Assembly (NCBI RefSeq): GCF_030409505.1
Contig: NZ_JAUFPZ010000002.1
Location: 2,363,501-2,427,500 of the forward strand
DNA length: 64,000 bases
From: Zunongwangia endophytica
GTDB lineage: Bacteria; Bacteroidota; Bacteroidia; Flavobacteriales; Flavobacteriaceae
Reading direction: 5' to 3'
Shown here: piece by piece, positions 46,333-54,112 of the stretch
Numbering within the stretch: the stretch's first letter is position 1
Layout: the number at the start of each line of letters is the position of its first letter
Made by a program: the position numbers and the translations under genes
Notes under the pieces: model-generated
The model's input: only the letters and a program-made list of their open reading frames with translations
Databases searched by the model: none
Told to the model about the DNA's origin: nothing

Positions 46333-46721
46333 TTATCACAAGCCAGATCCCAATAAAAAATCTAAGCCAGGATGATTTAAAAGTGATGAATGAAGCTGCA
46401 CAGGTGTATAATGCTATTTTAGAGCATTTGTGTCATACCAACAATCAAAGCCAGCAGCATATTCACCACTCCATTTTATATGGCTATCGCCGGATGATCG
46501 CGCAGCGTTTTACCCGTAGGAATATCCCGATACGTAATACGTTAAATCTGGAAGTTTACCAGGCTTTTGTAGCATTTGATTCATTGATGCTATTCCAAGA
46601 TAAAACTGACAATCAACTTAAAAAAGTAAAAGCAAATAAAATATCGAATGAGATCTACGAGGAACTTCCACAAGCAAAGGATCTGAATTGGCTTAGTATT
46701 AATTCGCATATGATTAAATAA
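46329..46721 (+). CDS. Unknown prophage protein
   Basis: 130 residues, helical, with a His-rich region (HHSILYGYRRMIAQRFTRRNIP). Last gene of the early block; the hairpin at 46730 follows. Confidence 0.5.
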   Translation: MIITSQIPIKNLSQDDLKVMNEAAQVYNAILEHLCHTNNQSQQHIHHSILYGYRRMIAQRFTRRNIPIRNTLNLEVYQAFVAFDSLMLFQDKTDNQLKKVKANKISNEIYEELPQAKDLNWLSINSHMIK

Positions 46722-46729
46722 TATTTTTG

Positions 46730-46775
46730 ATATGTGAATATTATTTAACATTATTGAAAAAAAGTATTCACATAT
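46730..46775. repeat. Inverted repeat at the edge of the cargo block
   Basis: ATATGTGAATA (46730-46740) and TATTCACATAT (46765-46775) are perfect 11-bp arms. They lie where the early phage genes end and the cargo genes begin, without a T-run typical of terminators. Confidence 0.55.
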
Positions 46776-46790
46776 TAAAATTTAAATCTA

Positions 46791-47294
46791 ATGAATTCTG
46801 AACTATATGGATTTATATGGACATTAGTTGGTACTATTGTCGGGGCCTCTTCAAGTATTATTGCTACCCTAATCACAAATAAAGGTAACTCTAGGAATCA
46901 AATAAGAATTGAAAATTTTAAAAACAATCTAATCGTAAAAGAACTAGAAAGAGAAAATTGCATGCAAGCTCAAGAAACAATGCTAAATCTGCTTAGATTC
47001 ACAAATCTGCACCTATTAGATATTATAAATGCAGAAAAGAATAATAATTCTCCCGTCTCTTTCGATGAAAAAGTGAATGAAAAATGTAGTGAGAATATAA
47101 GAAAATTGAATTTAATAACTCAAAGACTTTCTAATAGAAAATTAGCAGAACAGATTATAGAATTCAGATCGTTATGCGGTGAATTTCTTTTAACCGATGA
47201 CACAACGGAAGGTTTCAACCGAATATCAGAAGTTAATTACAGATACGAAATTGCATTTGATAGAATAGGAGAAGAATTACGAAAAAACTACTAA
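46791..47294 (+). CDS. Membrane-anchored helical protein, cargo block
   Basis: 167 residues. One N-terminal membrane helix (IWTLVGTIVGASSSIIATLI), then a cytosolic helical domain. No family is recognised. It is convergent with the ABC-three-component ATPase gene, with 20 bases between the stops. Confidence 0.6.
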   Translation: MNSELYGFIWTLVGTIVGASSSIIATLITNKGNSRNQIRIENFKNNLIVKELERENCMQAQETMLNLLRFTNLHLLDIINAEKNNNSPVSFDEKVNEKCSENIRKLNLITQRLSNRKLAEQIIEFRSLCGEFLLTDDTTEGFNRISEVNYRYEIAFDRIGEELRKNY

Positions 47295-47314
47295 ACTTTA
47301 AATAAGTTTTTTGT

Positions 47315-49081
47315 TTAAAAATTTTGACGAAATAATTTATCTTTCGGAGATAAAGTTAAAATTGAATTTTTCTCAATAAAATCGGAATTAACAAAATCCT
47401 TCTCTCCAAACTTTTCATCAAGAGTTCCTTCTTCATTAATTGTTGTTATGTATTGAATTTTGGTACCAGAATTAGCAAGGTTTTGAACAAACTTGCAAAC
47501 GGAAATGAAGTGGGCTTTATCAACCCCATCAAAGATACCATCATGAACTAAAAAATTTGGAAAATTTGAAGTGTTGACTATATTTTCAATTAAAATCGAC
47601 AAATCATATACTAAAGTTCTCCCTTGATTTTTTCCTTTTCCAAACATGTCAGGTAAAGAAATATCTAGTTCAAAAATACCTTTCTTCCTAGTCCCTCCGA
47701 ACAAGGAAAATTGGGATTCTTCATTCTGGTTGATATATATCTCTTGATAGACGTTATCAAAATTCTCTGCAAATTGCATAATTCTCTCAGAAAATCGATT
47801 GACATAATCAATTGACTGATTCTTTAGATTTTCTAACTCACCATTTATTTCATTCAATTCTTTTTGTAAATCCAGAAGCAACTTAGTATTACTATCTAAA
47901 TCACTTAATTGATTCTTTTTTTCACTTAAATTATAAAATGCTTCAGTTAAATCCGTAATAGCTTCTTGAGCAGATAAAAAATAAAAGATTTTTGCTCTCT
48001 CCTTTTCTAAATCTGAAATAATTTTATCTCGGGTTTTTATATGCTCCTGAATTTTTACAATTTCCGCTTCTAAAAACTCCTGGCGAGACTGACTTAATTT
48101 TTTGCGGAATGCAATTGCTTCAGCGAGGGTTTCCTTAATCTTCAAACCCAAATCTTCGGAAATTTCACTATACATCGATTTAATTCTTCTAGTATTTAAT
48201 TTACTTGGAAGAGCAAAACTCTCACGATAGGATTTTAGTTTATCGTGATCAACATAATTTTGATATAAATTAGATTTAATTTTTTCTGTTAGTTTATTAG
48301 CTTCCTTTTCAGCATCTTCGTATTGTTCACCTAGCTCGAATTTGTCAATAGCATTAGACAGCTTTTTAATTTCTAACCTTAGTCTATTCGTCTCTAATTG
48401 AGCCTGCTTCAAATCTGGCAAACCATACTTTTGATCCACATATTCTGATACTTCCTTAATAGTAGAGCTTATATTCTTTTGGTGTACACGTTTTTCCCAA
48501 ATCCTAAATGGAATCTGATTATCTAGCCCCAAAAGATAGAAATGATATACGTTTAGTTCTGGTTCGGTTAATTCTTGAATAAACTTAATTGGATCTAAAA
48601 ATTTAGCTTTTTTAAATTTTTGTATCTTAATATAAAAACTTACTAGGCTTCTAAACCATTTTTCTGAGACGAAAGATCCATCATAATTTTCACGGCTAAA
48701 AATTAATATACAGAGCTTTTTTTTTAATGTCTTAATTGGAAAAAGTTTGGTTTCTTCATTACTCTCACCAAACTCTATATAATTTGGCTCAACTACGTTC
48801 CTTTTAATAAGATAGTCCACCCCGTCTATAGAAAATTCTAAAACTATATCATAACCGGTCATAATTTCTTTAGCCTTAAATAGTCTTTGATTATGATTTT
48901 TATTATAAGAAGCTAATAGAGTGAAATCAATTAAATCTAAAAAAGTGGATTTCCCAATACTATTTAAAGAAGCTTTTGGATTATCTAAGTCCTTAATCCC
49001 GTAGATAAAGTTTAGGCCATTGCTAAAAGCTACAGGTTTAAAAAGTCCTGCTGGTTCAGAAAATAATCTTTTAAGAAACAT
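47315..49081 (-). CDS. SMC-like ATPase of an ABC-three-component system (DUF2326 type)
   Basis: 588 residues. The P-loop NSIGKSTFLDL (Lys44) lies near the N-terminus. A long coiled coil covers about 210-430 (KLSNAIDKFELGEQ through ELNEINGELENLKNQ). The C-terminal ATPase half has LVHDGIFDGVDKAHF in the place of the Walker B and following loop, a hallmark of DUF2326 proteins. Such ATPases act with a small middle component and an effector in phage-conflict systems. It overlaps the middle-component gene by 11 bases. Confidence 0.82.
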   Translation of the reverse strand: MFLKRLFSEPAGLFKPVAFSNGLNFIYGIKDLDNPKASLNSIGKSTFLDLIDFTLLASYNKNHNQRLFKAKEIMTGYDIVLEFSIDGVDYLIKRNVVEPNYIEFGESNEETKLFPIKTLKKKLCILIFSRENYDGSFVSEKWFRSLVSFYIKIQKFKKAKFLDPIKFIQELTEPELNVYHFYLLGLDNQIPFRIWEKRVHQKNISSTIKEVSEYVDQKYGLPDLKQAQLETNRLRLEIKKLSNAIDKFELGEQYEDAEKEANKLTEKIKSNLYQNYVDHDKLKSYRESFALPSKLNTRRIKSMYSEISEDLGLKIKETLAEAIAFRKKLSQSRQEFLEAEIVKIQEHIKTRDKIISDLEKERAKIFYFLSAQEAITDLTEAFYNLSEKKNQLSDLDSNTKLLLDLQKELNEINGELENLKNQSIDYVNRFSERIMQFAENFDNVYQEIYINQNEESQFSLFGGTRKKGIFELDISLPDMFGKGKNQGRTLVYDLSILIENIVNTSNFPNFLVHDGIFDGVDKAHFISVCKFVQNLANSGTKIQYITTINEEGTLDEKFGEKDFVNSDFIEKNSILTLSPKDKLFRQNF

Positions 49082-49304
49082 CGTTTTGTTTTATAATTAT
49101 ACCCTTATGAATTTTAATTGCTCGAATCATCCATAGAAATGTCAAGATATCATAATACGCATCTAAGTTTAAACTTTTCTCCAACCTTATTTTTTGATAA
49201 AGTTCTTCAATAGCTAAATTATCCTTTCTTAAATGGAATAAAATATCAGCTCCTATAACAAGCACATTACTTTCTAAATTTTCATGTTTAGTTGGTAAAA
49301 TCAT
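49071..49304 (-). CDS. ABC-three-component system middle component
   Basis: 77 residues, helical, with the layout of the middle components of these systems (short, no catalytic motif, LNLDAYYDILTFLWMIRAIKI). Its identity rests mainly on position: it overlaps the effector gene by 4 bases and the ATPase gene by 11. Confidence 0.7.
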   Translation of the reverse strand: MILPTKHENLESNVLVIGADILFHLRKDNLAIEELYQKIRLEKSLNLDAYYDILTFLWMIRAIKIHKGIIIKQNDVS

Positions 49305-49834
49305 AGTTCCGAAAATAAATCGTTTTGTCCTTCAGAACTAGTTTTTTCGAAAATGGTACAGTCATCAAAAAAGAATAATACAATCCCTTGAGCAATACTT
49401 TTAAAGCTTGGATTCTTAGAATATTTTTTCGGAACAAATATCTCAGGCAAATCTATTAGAATGTTTATTGGCCTTAAAGATTGCCTTTTTAATTTTTTAT
49501 AATTGGAATGTATATAGTAATGAATACTTGCTTGGTCTTGACTATTTAGTGTGCTGAAAGCTTTTTCAACAAAATTTATCTTTAAATAAAGTTGTGTAAA
49601 ATAGAATCTTACTTCGTCCCTTTCAGATTTGTTGATAAAATTCAGTTTTATTTTTTCATTGATATGAATTAGCTTATCCTTCGTCAGGGAAGGTTTATCC
49701 GACTTACCTTCTTTAATTTTATCAAGTACATAATTAAATATTGTATCAATAACACCATAATCTTCTTCAGGAAAATTTTGGTATATATCACGACCTGCCA
49801 TTAAATTATTATCACCTTTAATCTTTTTGCTCAT
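49301..49834 (-). CDS. ABC-three-component system effector/C-terminal-domain protein
   Basis: 177 residues. The N-terminus carries KIKGDNNLMAGRDIYQNF, a GDNN-type motif found at the head of several conflict-system proteins. The rest is helical with the usual C-terminal domain of the first gene in these operons (ASIHYYIHSNYKKLKR...FFFDDCTIFEKTS). No nuclease or protease motif is visible. First gene of the three-gene operon. Confidence 0.7.
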   Translation of the reverse strand: MSKKIKGDNNLMAGRDIYQNFPEEDYGVIDTIFNYVLDKIKEGKSDKPSLTKDKLIHINEKIKLNFINKSERDEVRFYFTQLYLKINFVEKAFSTLNSQDQASIHYYIHSNYKKLKRQSLRPINILIDLPEIFVPKKYSKNPSFKSIAQGIVLFFFDDCTIFEKTSSEGQNDLFSEL

Positions 49835-49839
49835 AACAA

Positions 49840-50031
49840 CTACTCTAAATTACCTCCAGCCATCTTATTATTATTCCCCTCAACATTCTGCTTATTACCT
49901 TTATTTTTCTGTTTGTTTTTATTAATAGATTTAATTTCTTGGTTAATAGTTAAAACCTTATTAGCTACGAATATGGAAATACCTAAGGAAATAATAGAAG
50001 AAATACCTGCAATAATATTAAAAATTTGCAT
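49840..50031 (-). CDS. Small one-TM protein with C-terminal GNNN motif
   Basis: 63 residues from the ATG at 50031. A membrane helix (IIAGISSIISLGISIFVA) is followed by a Lys/Asn-rich stretch and the end NVEGNNNKMAGGNLE. That end resembles the start of the next protein (KGDNNLMAGRDI). The frame extends to 50196, which would overlap the upstream gene by 59 bases. It ends 5 bases before the ABC-three-component effector start, so it probably belongs to the same operon as a membrane partner. Confidence 0.55.
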   Translation of the reverse strand: MQIFNIIAGISSIISLGISIFVANKVLTINQEIKSINKNKQKNKGNKQNVEGNNNKMAGGNLE

Positions 50032-50137
50032 TACAAAATTTATAAAAGTTATTATAAGAACTAAATTGTGTAGGGCATTTTCCAAAAGTGGATAAGTAAA
50101 TATAGAATAAATTTGATAATGGAAAAATATTAAATAA

Positions 50138-50521
50138 TCAGAATCGATCAAATTCAAACTGATCCCACTCTTTACATTTATCAGTTGACACCCCAAAATC
50201 GCGCATTAGTCCTCGAATAAAGACCGGAGAAACATCAAGATCGCGCATAAAGTTTTTGATTCGTTCCTCAATATGAAATTTCACGGTAGATCTTAATACT
50301 ATCGATTTTTCTTTACGGATAAATTGCTTATCCAGATGATCAATAACTTCAATATAAATTAAGAGCTCAACGAGTTTAGATTTAGGTTGCTTTTTCCTAT
50401 TATGGATTTGCCCACCGGCCACTCTTTGCCCCATATAAAAATAATCGAAAGTTACTCCATAATGATCATCTTCTATATGGCCGTTTTGCGGAACATCCCA
50501 TATTTTTATGTGAGGTTTCAT
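50138..50521 (-). CDS. Unknown cargo protein A, possible paralogue of protein B
   Basis: 127 residues. Contains VTFDYFYMGQRV near the start and a helical C-terminus (FHIEERIKNFMRDLDVSP). Overlaps protein B by 4 bases (ATGA). Family unknown; see protein B. Confidence 0.6.
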   Translation of the reverse strand: MKPHIKIWDVPQNGHIEDDHYGVTFDYFYMGQRVAGGQIHNRKKQPKSKLVELLIYIEVIDHLDKQFIRKEKSIVLRSTVKFHIEERIKNFMRDLDVSPVFIRGLMRDFGVSTDKCKEWDQFEFDRF

Positions 50522-50952
50522 AGCTCAAAACGTATTAGATTATTCTCTCTAATGTAAATCTGGTCAGTTCCGTCAATACCAACCATATTTCCTCCCAGCA
50601 TGCGATTATAATTAATTATATGATCCTTCTTATTGATAGAAACAGTTTTTAAAACTGTTGGTATTATATCGGAAAGACGAACTCGGTGAAGATGTTTTAT
50701 TATTCTGTCTTTAATAACTTCTTTCCATGGTTCAAAATGACCAAGATGTGATGTCCGCAAACAATAAATACCTTGCTGATCATCTAAAATTATAGTCCAA
50801 ATTTTAAGTGATATCTGATCAGTATGATCAATAAACCGTGTTGCCATAAAATAGAAATCAAAATCTATATATTTAGAATTCTGAATAAATGGCCTGTTTA
50901 TAGGGTATCTGGTAAGTGTATTACTATTATTATCATGTAGATCAAGTATCAT
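50518..50952 (-). CDS. Unknown cargo protein B, possible paralogue of protein A
   Basis: 144 residues. IDFDFYFMATRF mirrors the FDYFYMGQR of protein A, and both have an I-x-x-R-I-K/I helix later, so the two may be diverged tandem copies that form a heterodimer. Function unknown. Divergent from the SRAP gene, with palindromes between them. Confidence 0.6.
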   Translation of the reverse strand: MILDLHDNNSNTLTRYPINRPFIQNSKYIDFDFYFMATRFIDHTDQISLKIWTIILDDQQGIYCLRTSHLGHFEPWKEVIKDRIIKHLHRVRLSDIIPTVLKTVSINKKDHIINYNRMLGGNMVGIDGTDQIYIRENNLIRFEL

Positions 50953-50954
50953 TG

Positions 50955-50985
50955 TTGGAATTTTTCCAAATTTAGGAATTTTTCC
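50955..50985. promoter_or_regulatory. Two tandem palindromic operator-like sites
   Basis: TTGGAATTTTTCCAA (50955-50969) and GGAATTTTTCC (50975-50985) share the core GGAATTTTTCC, with core starts 18 bases apart. They sit in the 89-base gap between divergent cargo genes, immediately before the start of protein B, and could control both directions. Confidence 0.5.
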
Positions 50986-51041
50986 ATTATTTTTATCTGG
51001 CGATTTTATTTTATATTACCTATTCTTTTAATGATGATCCT

Positions 51042-51770
51042 ATGTGCTACGAAACTTCACTTACAAAAACGACTAAAGAAATAAAGAACATAACCGGTGC
51101 AAAATTTAGCGTTCCTATGGAATATAAGCCCTACTATCATATTTCTGGCTTTGTTCACCCCAATTTATATTGCATACCTATAGAAGATCCCACACAAATA
51201 TTTCCCATGGAATGGGGACTTATTGCTCCTTGGGGAGAAAATGATGTTAGTGCATTTCGAAAAAAGTATAATACCCTTAATGCCCGTGGAGAAACAATGC
51301 TAAAATCTAATACTTACAAATCTGCAGCTCGAGAGCGCAGATGCTTAATTTTAGCAGATGGATTTTTTGAACCACATTACCCAGGTGATGATTTTAAAGG
51401 CGGTGCAGTTCCCAAATACTGCTATTTGGAAAATCGCAAGTTATTTACGTTTGCAGGAATATATAATGAATACAAATCAGACTATTGGAATGTTAGCCTG
51501 GTCACTACTGAAGCTAATGATTTCTTTTCGAAGGTTCATAATAAGAAAAAACGAATGCCCTTGGTTTTAGATCCAGATTTTGAAGGCGAATGGTTGCGTG
51601 AAGATCTTAATGATAATAATATCCTAGAATTAGTAGACCATGGCTTTATCAAAGAAAATTTTAAAGCACACTCGGTAGCCAATTTATACAAAAGAGATTT
51701 AAATACTAATACTCCAGAATTCCTTAAACCAGTAGAAGATCAAGAAGGAGAACAGGGGAGTTTATTTTAA
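51042..51770 (+). CDS. SRAP family protein (YedK/HMCES-like abasic-site DNA-protein crosslinker)
   Basis: 242 residues. Cys2 directly after the initiator Met (MCYETSLTK) is the residue that bonds abasic sites in single-stranded DNA. The NARGETM motif (about 85-91), ADGFFEPH and the late conserved His in AHSVANLY-like context are the remaining family landmarks. It protects replication forks or phage DNA at damaged bases. Prophages often carry it. It is followed closely by the convergent AbiH gene. Confidence 0.9.
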   Translation: MCYETSLTKTTKEIKNITGAKFSVPMEYKPYYHISGFVHPNLYCIPIEDPTQIFPMEWGLIAPWGENDVSAFRKKYNTLNARGETMLKSNTYKSAARERRCLILADGFFEPHYPGDDFKGGAVPKYCYLENRKLFTFAGIYNEYKSDYWNVSLVTTEANDFFSKVHNKKKRMPLVLDPDFEGEWLREDLNDNNILELVDHGFIKENFKAHSVANLYKRDLNTNTPEFLKPVEDQEGEQGSLF

Positions 51771-51778
51771 AAAGAATC

Positions 51779-52864
51779 TTAAGGAAAATATTTTGAATCT
51801 TCAAAATTGACTACTTTATTTCTAAGATCTGCCTCACTATTAATTATTCTGCTTGCCGCATATCCTAATTCCCTAAAATTTTGTCTTACTAAAGATGGTT
51901 CATGAGCCAAATCACTTCTTTTAAAAAAGTGAATCTTTTTACAACTGGCAGAGTTAAATATCTCTGAAAGCAAGGTTTTATCGGTTTGACCCAAAGAATG
52001 TCCTAAAACTACAACTTCAAAATTTTCATACTTGTTCAAAAACTCATTATGTAGATGATCATAATGTGAATTATTTAAATAATCAAAAGTTTTAAAATAT
52101 CTCAAAAACTCGTCTATTTCTAAAGACTTAATTTCTTGGTATTCTGAATTTTGATCATTCCCATAACCAAAAACTATATCCTCTCGTCTTGAAAAATCTC
52201 CATGGATATGATTAATCACGCAACCCTGAAGGGTTCTAATATGATGCTTATAATTTAATACCGTACTAGTGTAATTAAAGTTTAAAAAATAAAGATTTTC
52301 TAAGTCTTCTAAATGGTGCTGTATAAAACCTGCGATTGATCTATCAAGTTCCACTTCAATATTTGCTAAATAATCTATTACAGCAGTTTTTACTTCGTTA
52401 AAATTTACATTCAAATTCTGTAACGGCTTGATACTACTTCCTGGCACGCTAACTGATTTCTTTAATCCTATTAAATTTTTAAAATAAAGATTTTCAATAT
52501 CAAACCAATTTTTGCTTTCTGTAGAATAGAGCTTAGCCAAAAATTTATTTCTTAAAATTAAATTTAACTTCTTATAATCATTCAGTATTTCATTTCTTAT
52601 CATATCATGATTATCATAGCTATTCCATAAGGACAAATAACTTTTATTTGGAAGATTATAAGTCCCTTTTGCATTCCAATTCTTAAAAAAAGGATCACTC
52701 AAAATAAGAGATTTATCGCAATCTCCTTTACGCACTCTTATTAATTCAGGTATAATAATTTTATCTAGATAATTATTAGCAAAATCTGAAAATTTGGTTT
52801 CCATACCATTTGCGATATCAAAGCCATTCCCAATCAAAATCAAAATATTTTTATGTTCAAACAT
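51779..52864 (-). CDS. AbiH family abortive-infection protein
   Basis: 361 residues. The N-terminus ILILIGNGFDIANGM is the family signature. Later FLNFNYTSTVLNY, VINHIHGDFSRREDIVFGYG and the C-terminal VVLGHSLGQTDKTLL complete the usual AbiH pattern. AbiH proteins give phage resistance in Gram-positive plasmids and are widespread in defence islands; the mechanism is not established. It is a stand-alone gene at the right edge of the cargo block. Confidence 0.85.
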   Translation of the reverse strand: MFEHKNILILIGNGFDIANGMETKFSDFANNYLDKIIIPELIRVRKGDCDKSLILSDPFFKNWNAKGTYNLPNKSYLSLWNSYDNHDMIRNEILNDYKKLNLILRNKFLAKLYSTESKNWFDIENLYFKNLIGLKKSVSVPGSSIKPLQNLNVNFNEVKTAVIDYLANIEVELDRSIAGFIQHHLEDLENLYFLNFNYTSTVLNYKHHIRTLQGCVINHIHGDFSRREDIVFGYGNDQNSEYQEIKSLEIDEFLRYFKTFDYLNNSHYDHLHNEFLNKYENFEVVVLGHSLGQTDKTLLSEIFNSASCKKIHFFKRSDLAHEPSLVRQNFRELGYAASRIINSEADLRNKVVNFEDSKYFP

Positions 52865-52911
52865 GTTCTTAAAAGAAACTTTTACGGTTCAGAGTAAATA
52901 TATAAATTACT

Positions 52912-52947
52912 GTCCTTTTTTTAACATTGGATTAACTCCTATATTTG
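52912..52947 (+). promoter_or_regulatory. Phage-type promoter P1 (TGTCC box + TAnnTTTG)
   Basis: TGTCCTTTTTTA begins at 52912 and TATATTTG at 52940, an offset of 28. It drives the operon starting with the gene at 52966. Confidence 0.75.
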
Positions 52948-52965
52948 GGAAAAGATCCTACATCC

Positions 52966-53487
52966 ATGTCCCAAAATTATTCTCAGTATTCCATCGTTCA
53001 AAAAATTCCTGTTGCCGATCATGTCTATAAATACCTACTAAAGCTTTGTGGCAGCGATCATATAGTTGCAGGTCGCAATTCATACGTAGGCAGCTTAGTA
53101 TTGTCCCTTCAGGGACGTAATTATGATGTAAGAGTAACTCGTAGCAAATACACTAAAATTTTCGAGGTAGAAATCACCGAAACCTACTATGATAAAAATG
53201 GTCTTTTTATAACTCGGGAAAATGCAGAGCTTTTTAATGATCAAATCGACAAAAAGTTTAGAGACGAACTTTACCGCATGATGCTCATGAATCGACACCT
53301 CGAAGAAAAGCTATTTTTACAATCAATGCGTACCTATTTGGATTTCTACGATATTACAGAGGATGATATTAAAACAGAAAGCTTATACAGGGATTTTAAG
53401 CGCAAAAAAGAAGACCTATTATCAAATTTTAGCCTTAATACACCGGCAGGGACAAAATGTGAAGTTTCACAAGTTGTCCCTTCGTAA
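52966..53487 (+). CDS. Prophage protein of unknown function, first gene of the head module
   Basis: 173 residues from the ATG at 52966 (the open frame begins at a TTG inside the promoter box). Mixed alpha/beta, with a basic, helical C-terminus (LYRDFKRKKEDLLSNF). No family recognised. Its end contains a strong hairpin (53449-53480). Confidence 0.6.
   Translation: MSQNYSQYSIVQKIPVADHVYKYLLKLCGSDHIVAGRNSYVGSLVLSLQGRNYDVRVTRSKYTKIFEVEITETYYDKNGLFITRENAELFNDQIDKKFRDELYRMMLMNRHLEEKLFLQSMRTYLDFYDITEDDIKTESLYRDFKRKKEDLLSNFSLNTPAGTKCEVSQVVPS
53449..53480 (+). repeat. Hairpin at the end of the first head-module gene
   Basis: GGGACAA-aa-TGTGAA-gt-TTCACA-ag-TTGTCCC: 13 pairs, one 2x2 internal loop and a 2-base turn, ending 7 bases before the stop. 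It could slow ribosomes or protect the 3' end of the mRNA. Confidence 0.55.
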
Positions 53488-53498
53488 TTTTCTTAGTC

Positions 53499-54041
53499 AT
53501 GATCCAGAATCTTTGCAATATCGTACAGGAAGATAATTTTGATACTTTTCACAAAGCTACTATTATCGAAGCTTCGAAACTCCCTAAATTTAATCATCTT
53601 ACTAAGGCACAGGATGTTTTAACGATTATCAATAATCTTCCAGAAGAATTCCAGGCGATGATCATTCGATTTATGCCGGAACGTTTTAATCTTTCCAATA
53701 AGACTAAAATCCAAAAAGGAAGCCGAATATATAAAACCGATTTTTCGCTTCCACTATCTCCACAAGATGCAAATATTCAAAGTTTGTTAGAGACCTACAA
53801 TAATAAAGAAGTTGTTGTTTTAATTACAAGGCATTCGCACTCTTATTTATACGGTACCAGTGAACAGCCATTATTATTTACTTACGAGGAGTTGCATAAT
53901 CCCGCACCATCAGGATTAAAAGGTTATACTTTAAGTATGAATAACGAGAGCTATGGAGCTGCATTATATTTTGCAGGAAATGAAGCAGAATTTCCGGTGG
54001 TTAATCGTGGTCTTGCTTTCCAATTAGCTGGAAGCTTGTAA
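53499..54041 (+). CDS. Prophage protein of unknown function
   Basis: 180 residues. The N-terminal half is helical; the C-terminal half has SYLYGTSEQPLLFTYEEL, which suggests a beta-rich domain of a structural protein. It ends directly against promoter P2, and its stop overlaps the approach to the TGTCC box. Confidence 0.6.
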   Translation: MIQNLCNIVQEDNFDTFHKATIIEASKLPKFNHLTKAQDVLTIINNLPEEFQAMIIRFMPERFNLSNKTKIQKGSRIYKTDFSLPLSPQDANIQSLLETYNNKEVVVLITRHSHSYLYGTSEQPLLFTYEELHNPAPSGLKGYTLSMNNESYGAALYFAGNEAEFPVVNRGLAFQLAGSL

Positions 54042-54077
54042 TGTCCTTTTTTACAGGCTAGTGGCGCTATAATATTG
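54042..54077 (+). promoter_or_regulatory. Phage-type promoter P2 (TGTCC box + TAnnATTG)
   Basis: TGTCCTTTTTTA begins at 54042, one base after the preceding gene; TAATATTG begins at 54070, an offset of 28. Drives the protease-capsid operon. Confidence 0.7.
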
Positions 54078-54112
54078 TTCTTCCATAATAGTACGGATTA
54101 ACAATTAAAGAT

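Noticed and set aside
53475..53479. TGTCC before the gene at 53499
   Set aside because: It is followed by C instead of a T-run, lies in coding sequence and a hairpin arm, and the +28 position falls after the start codon.
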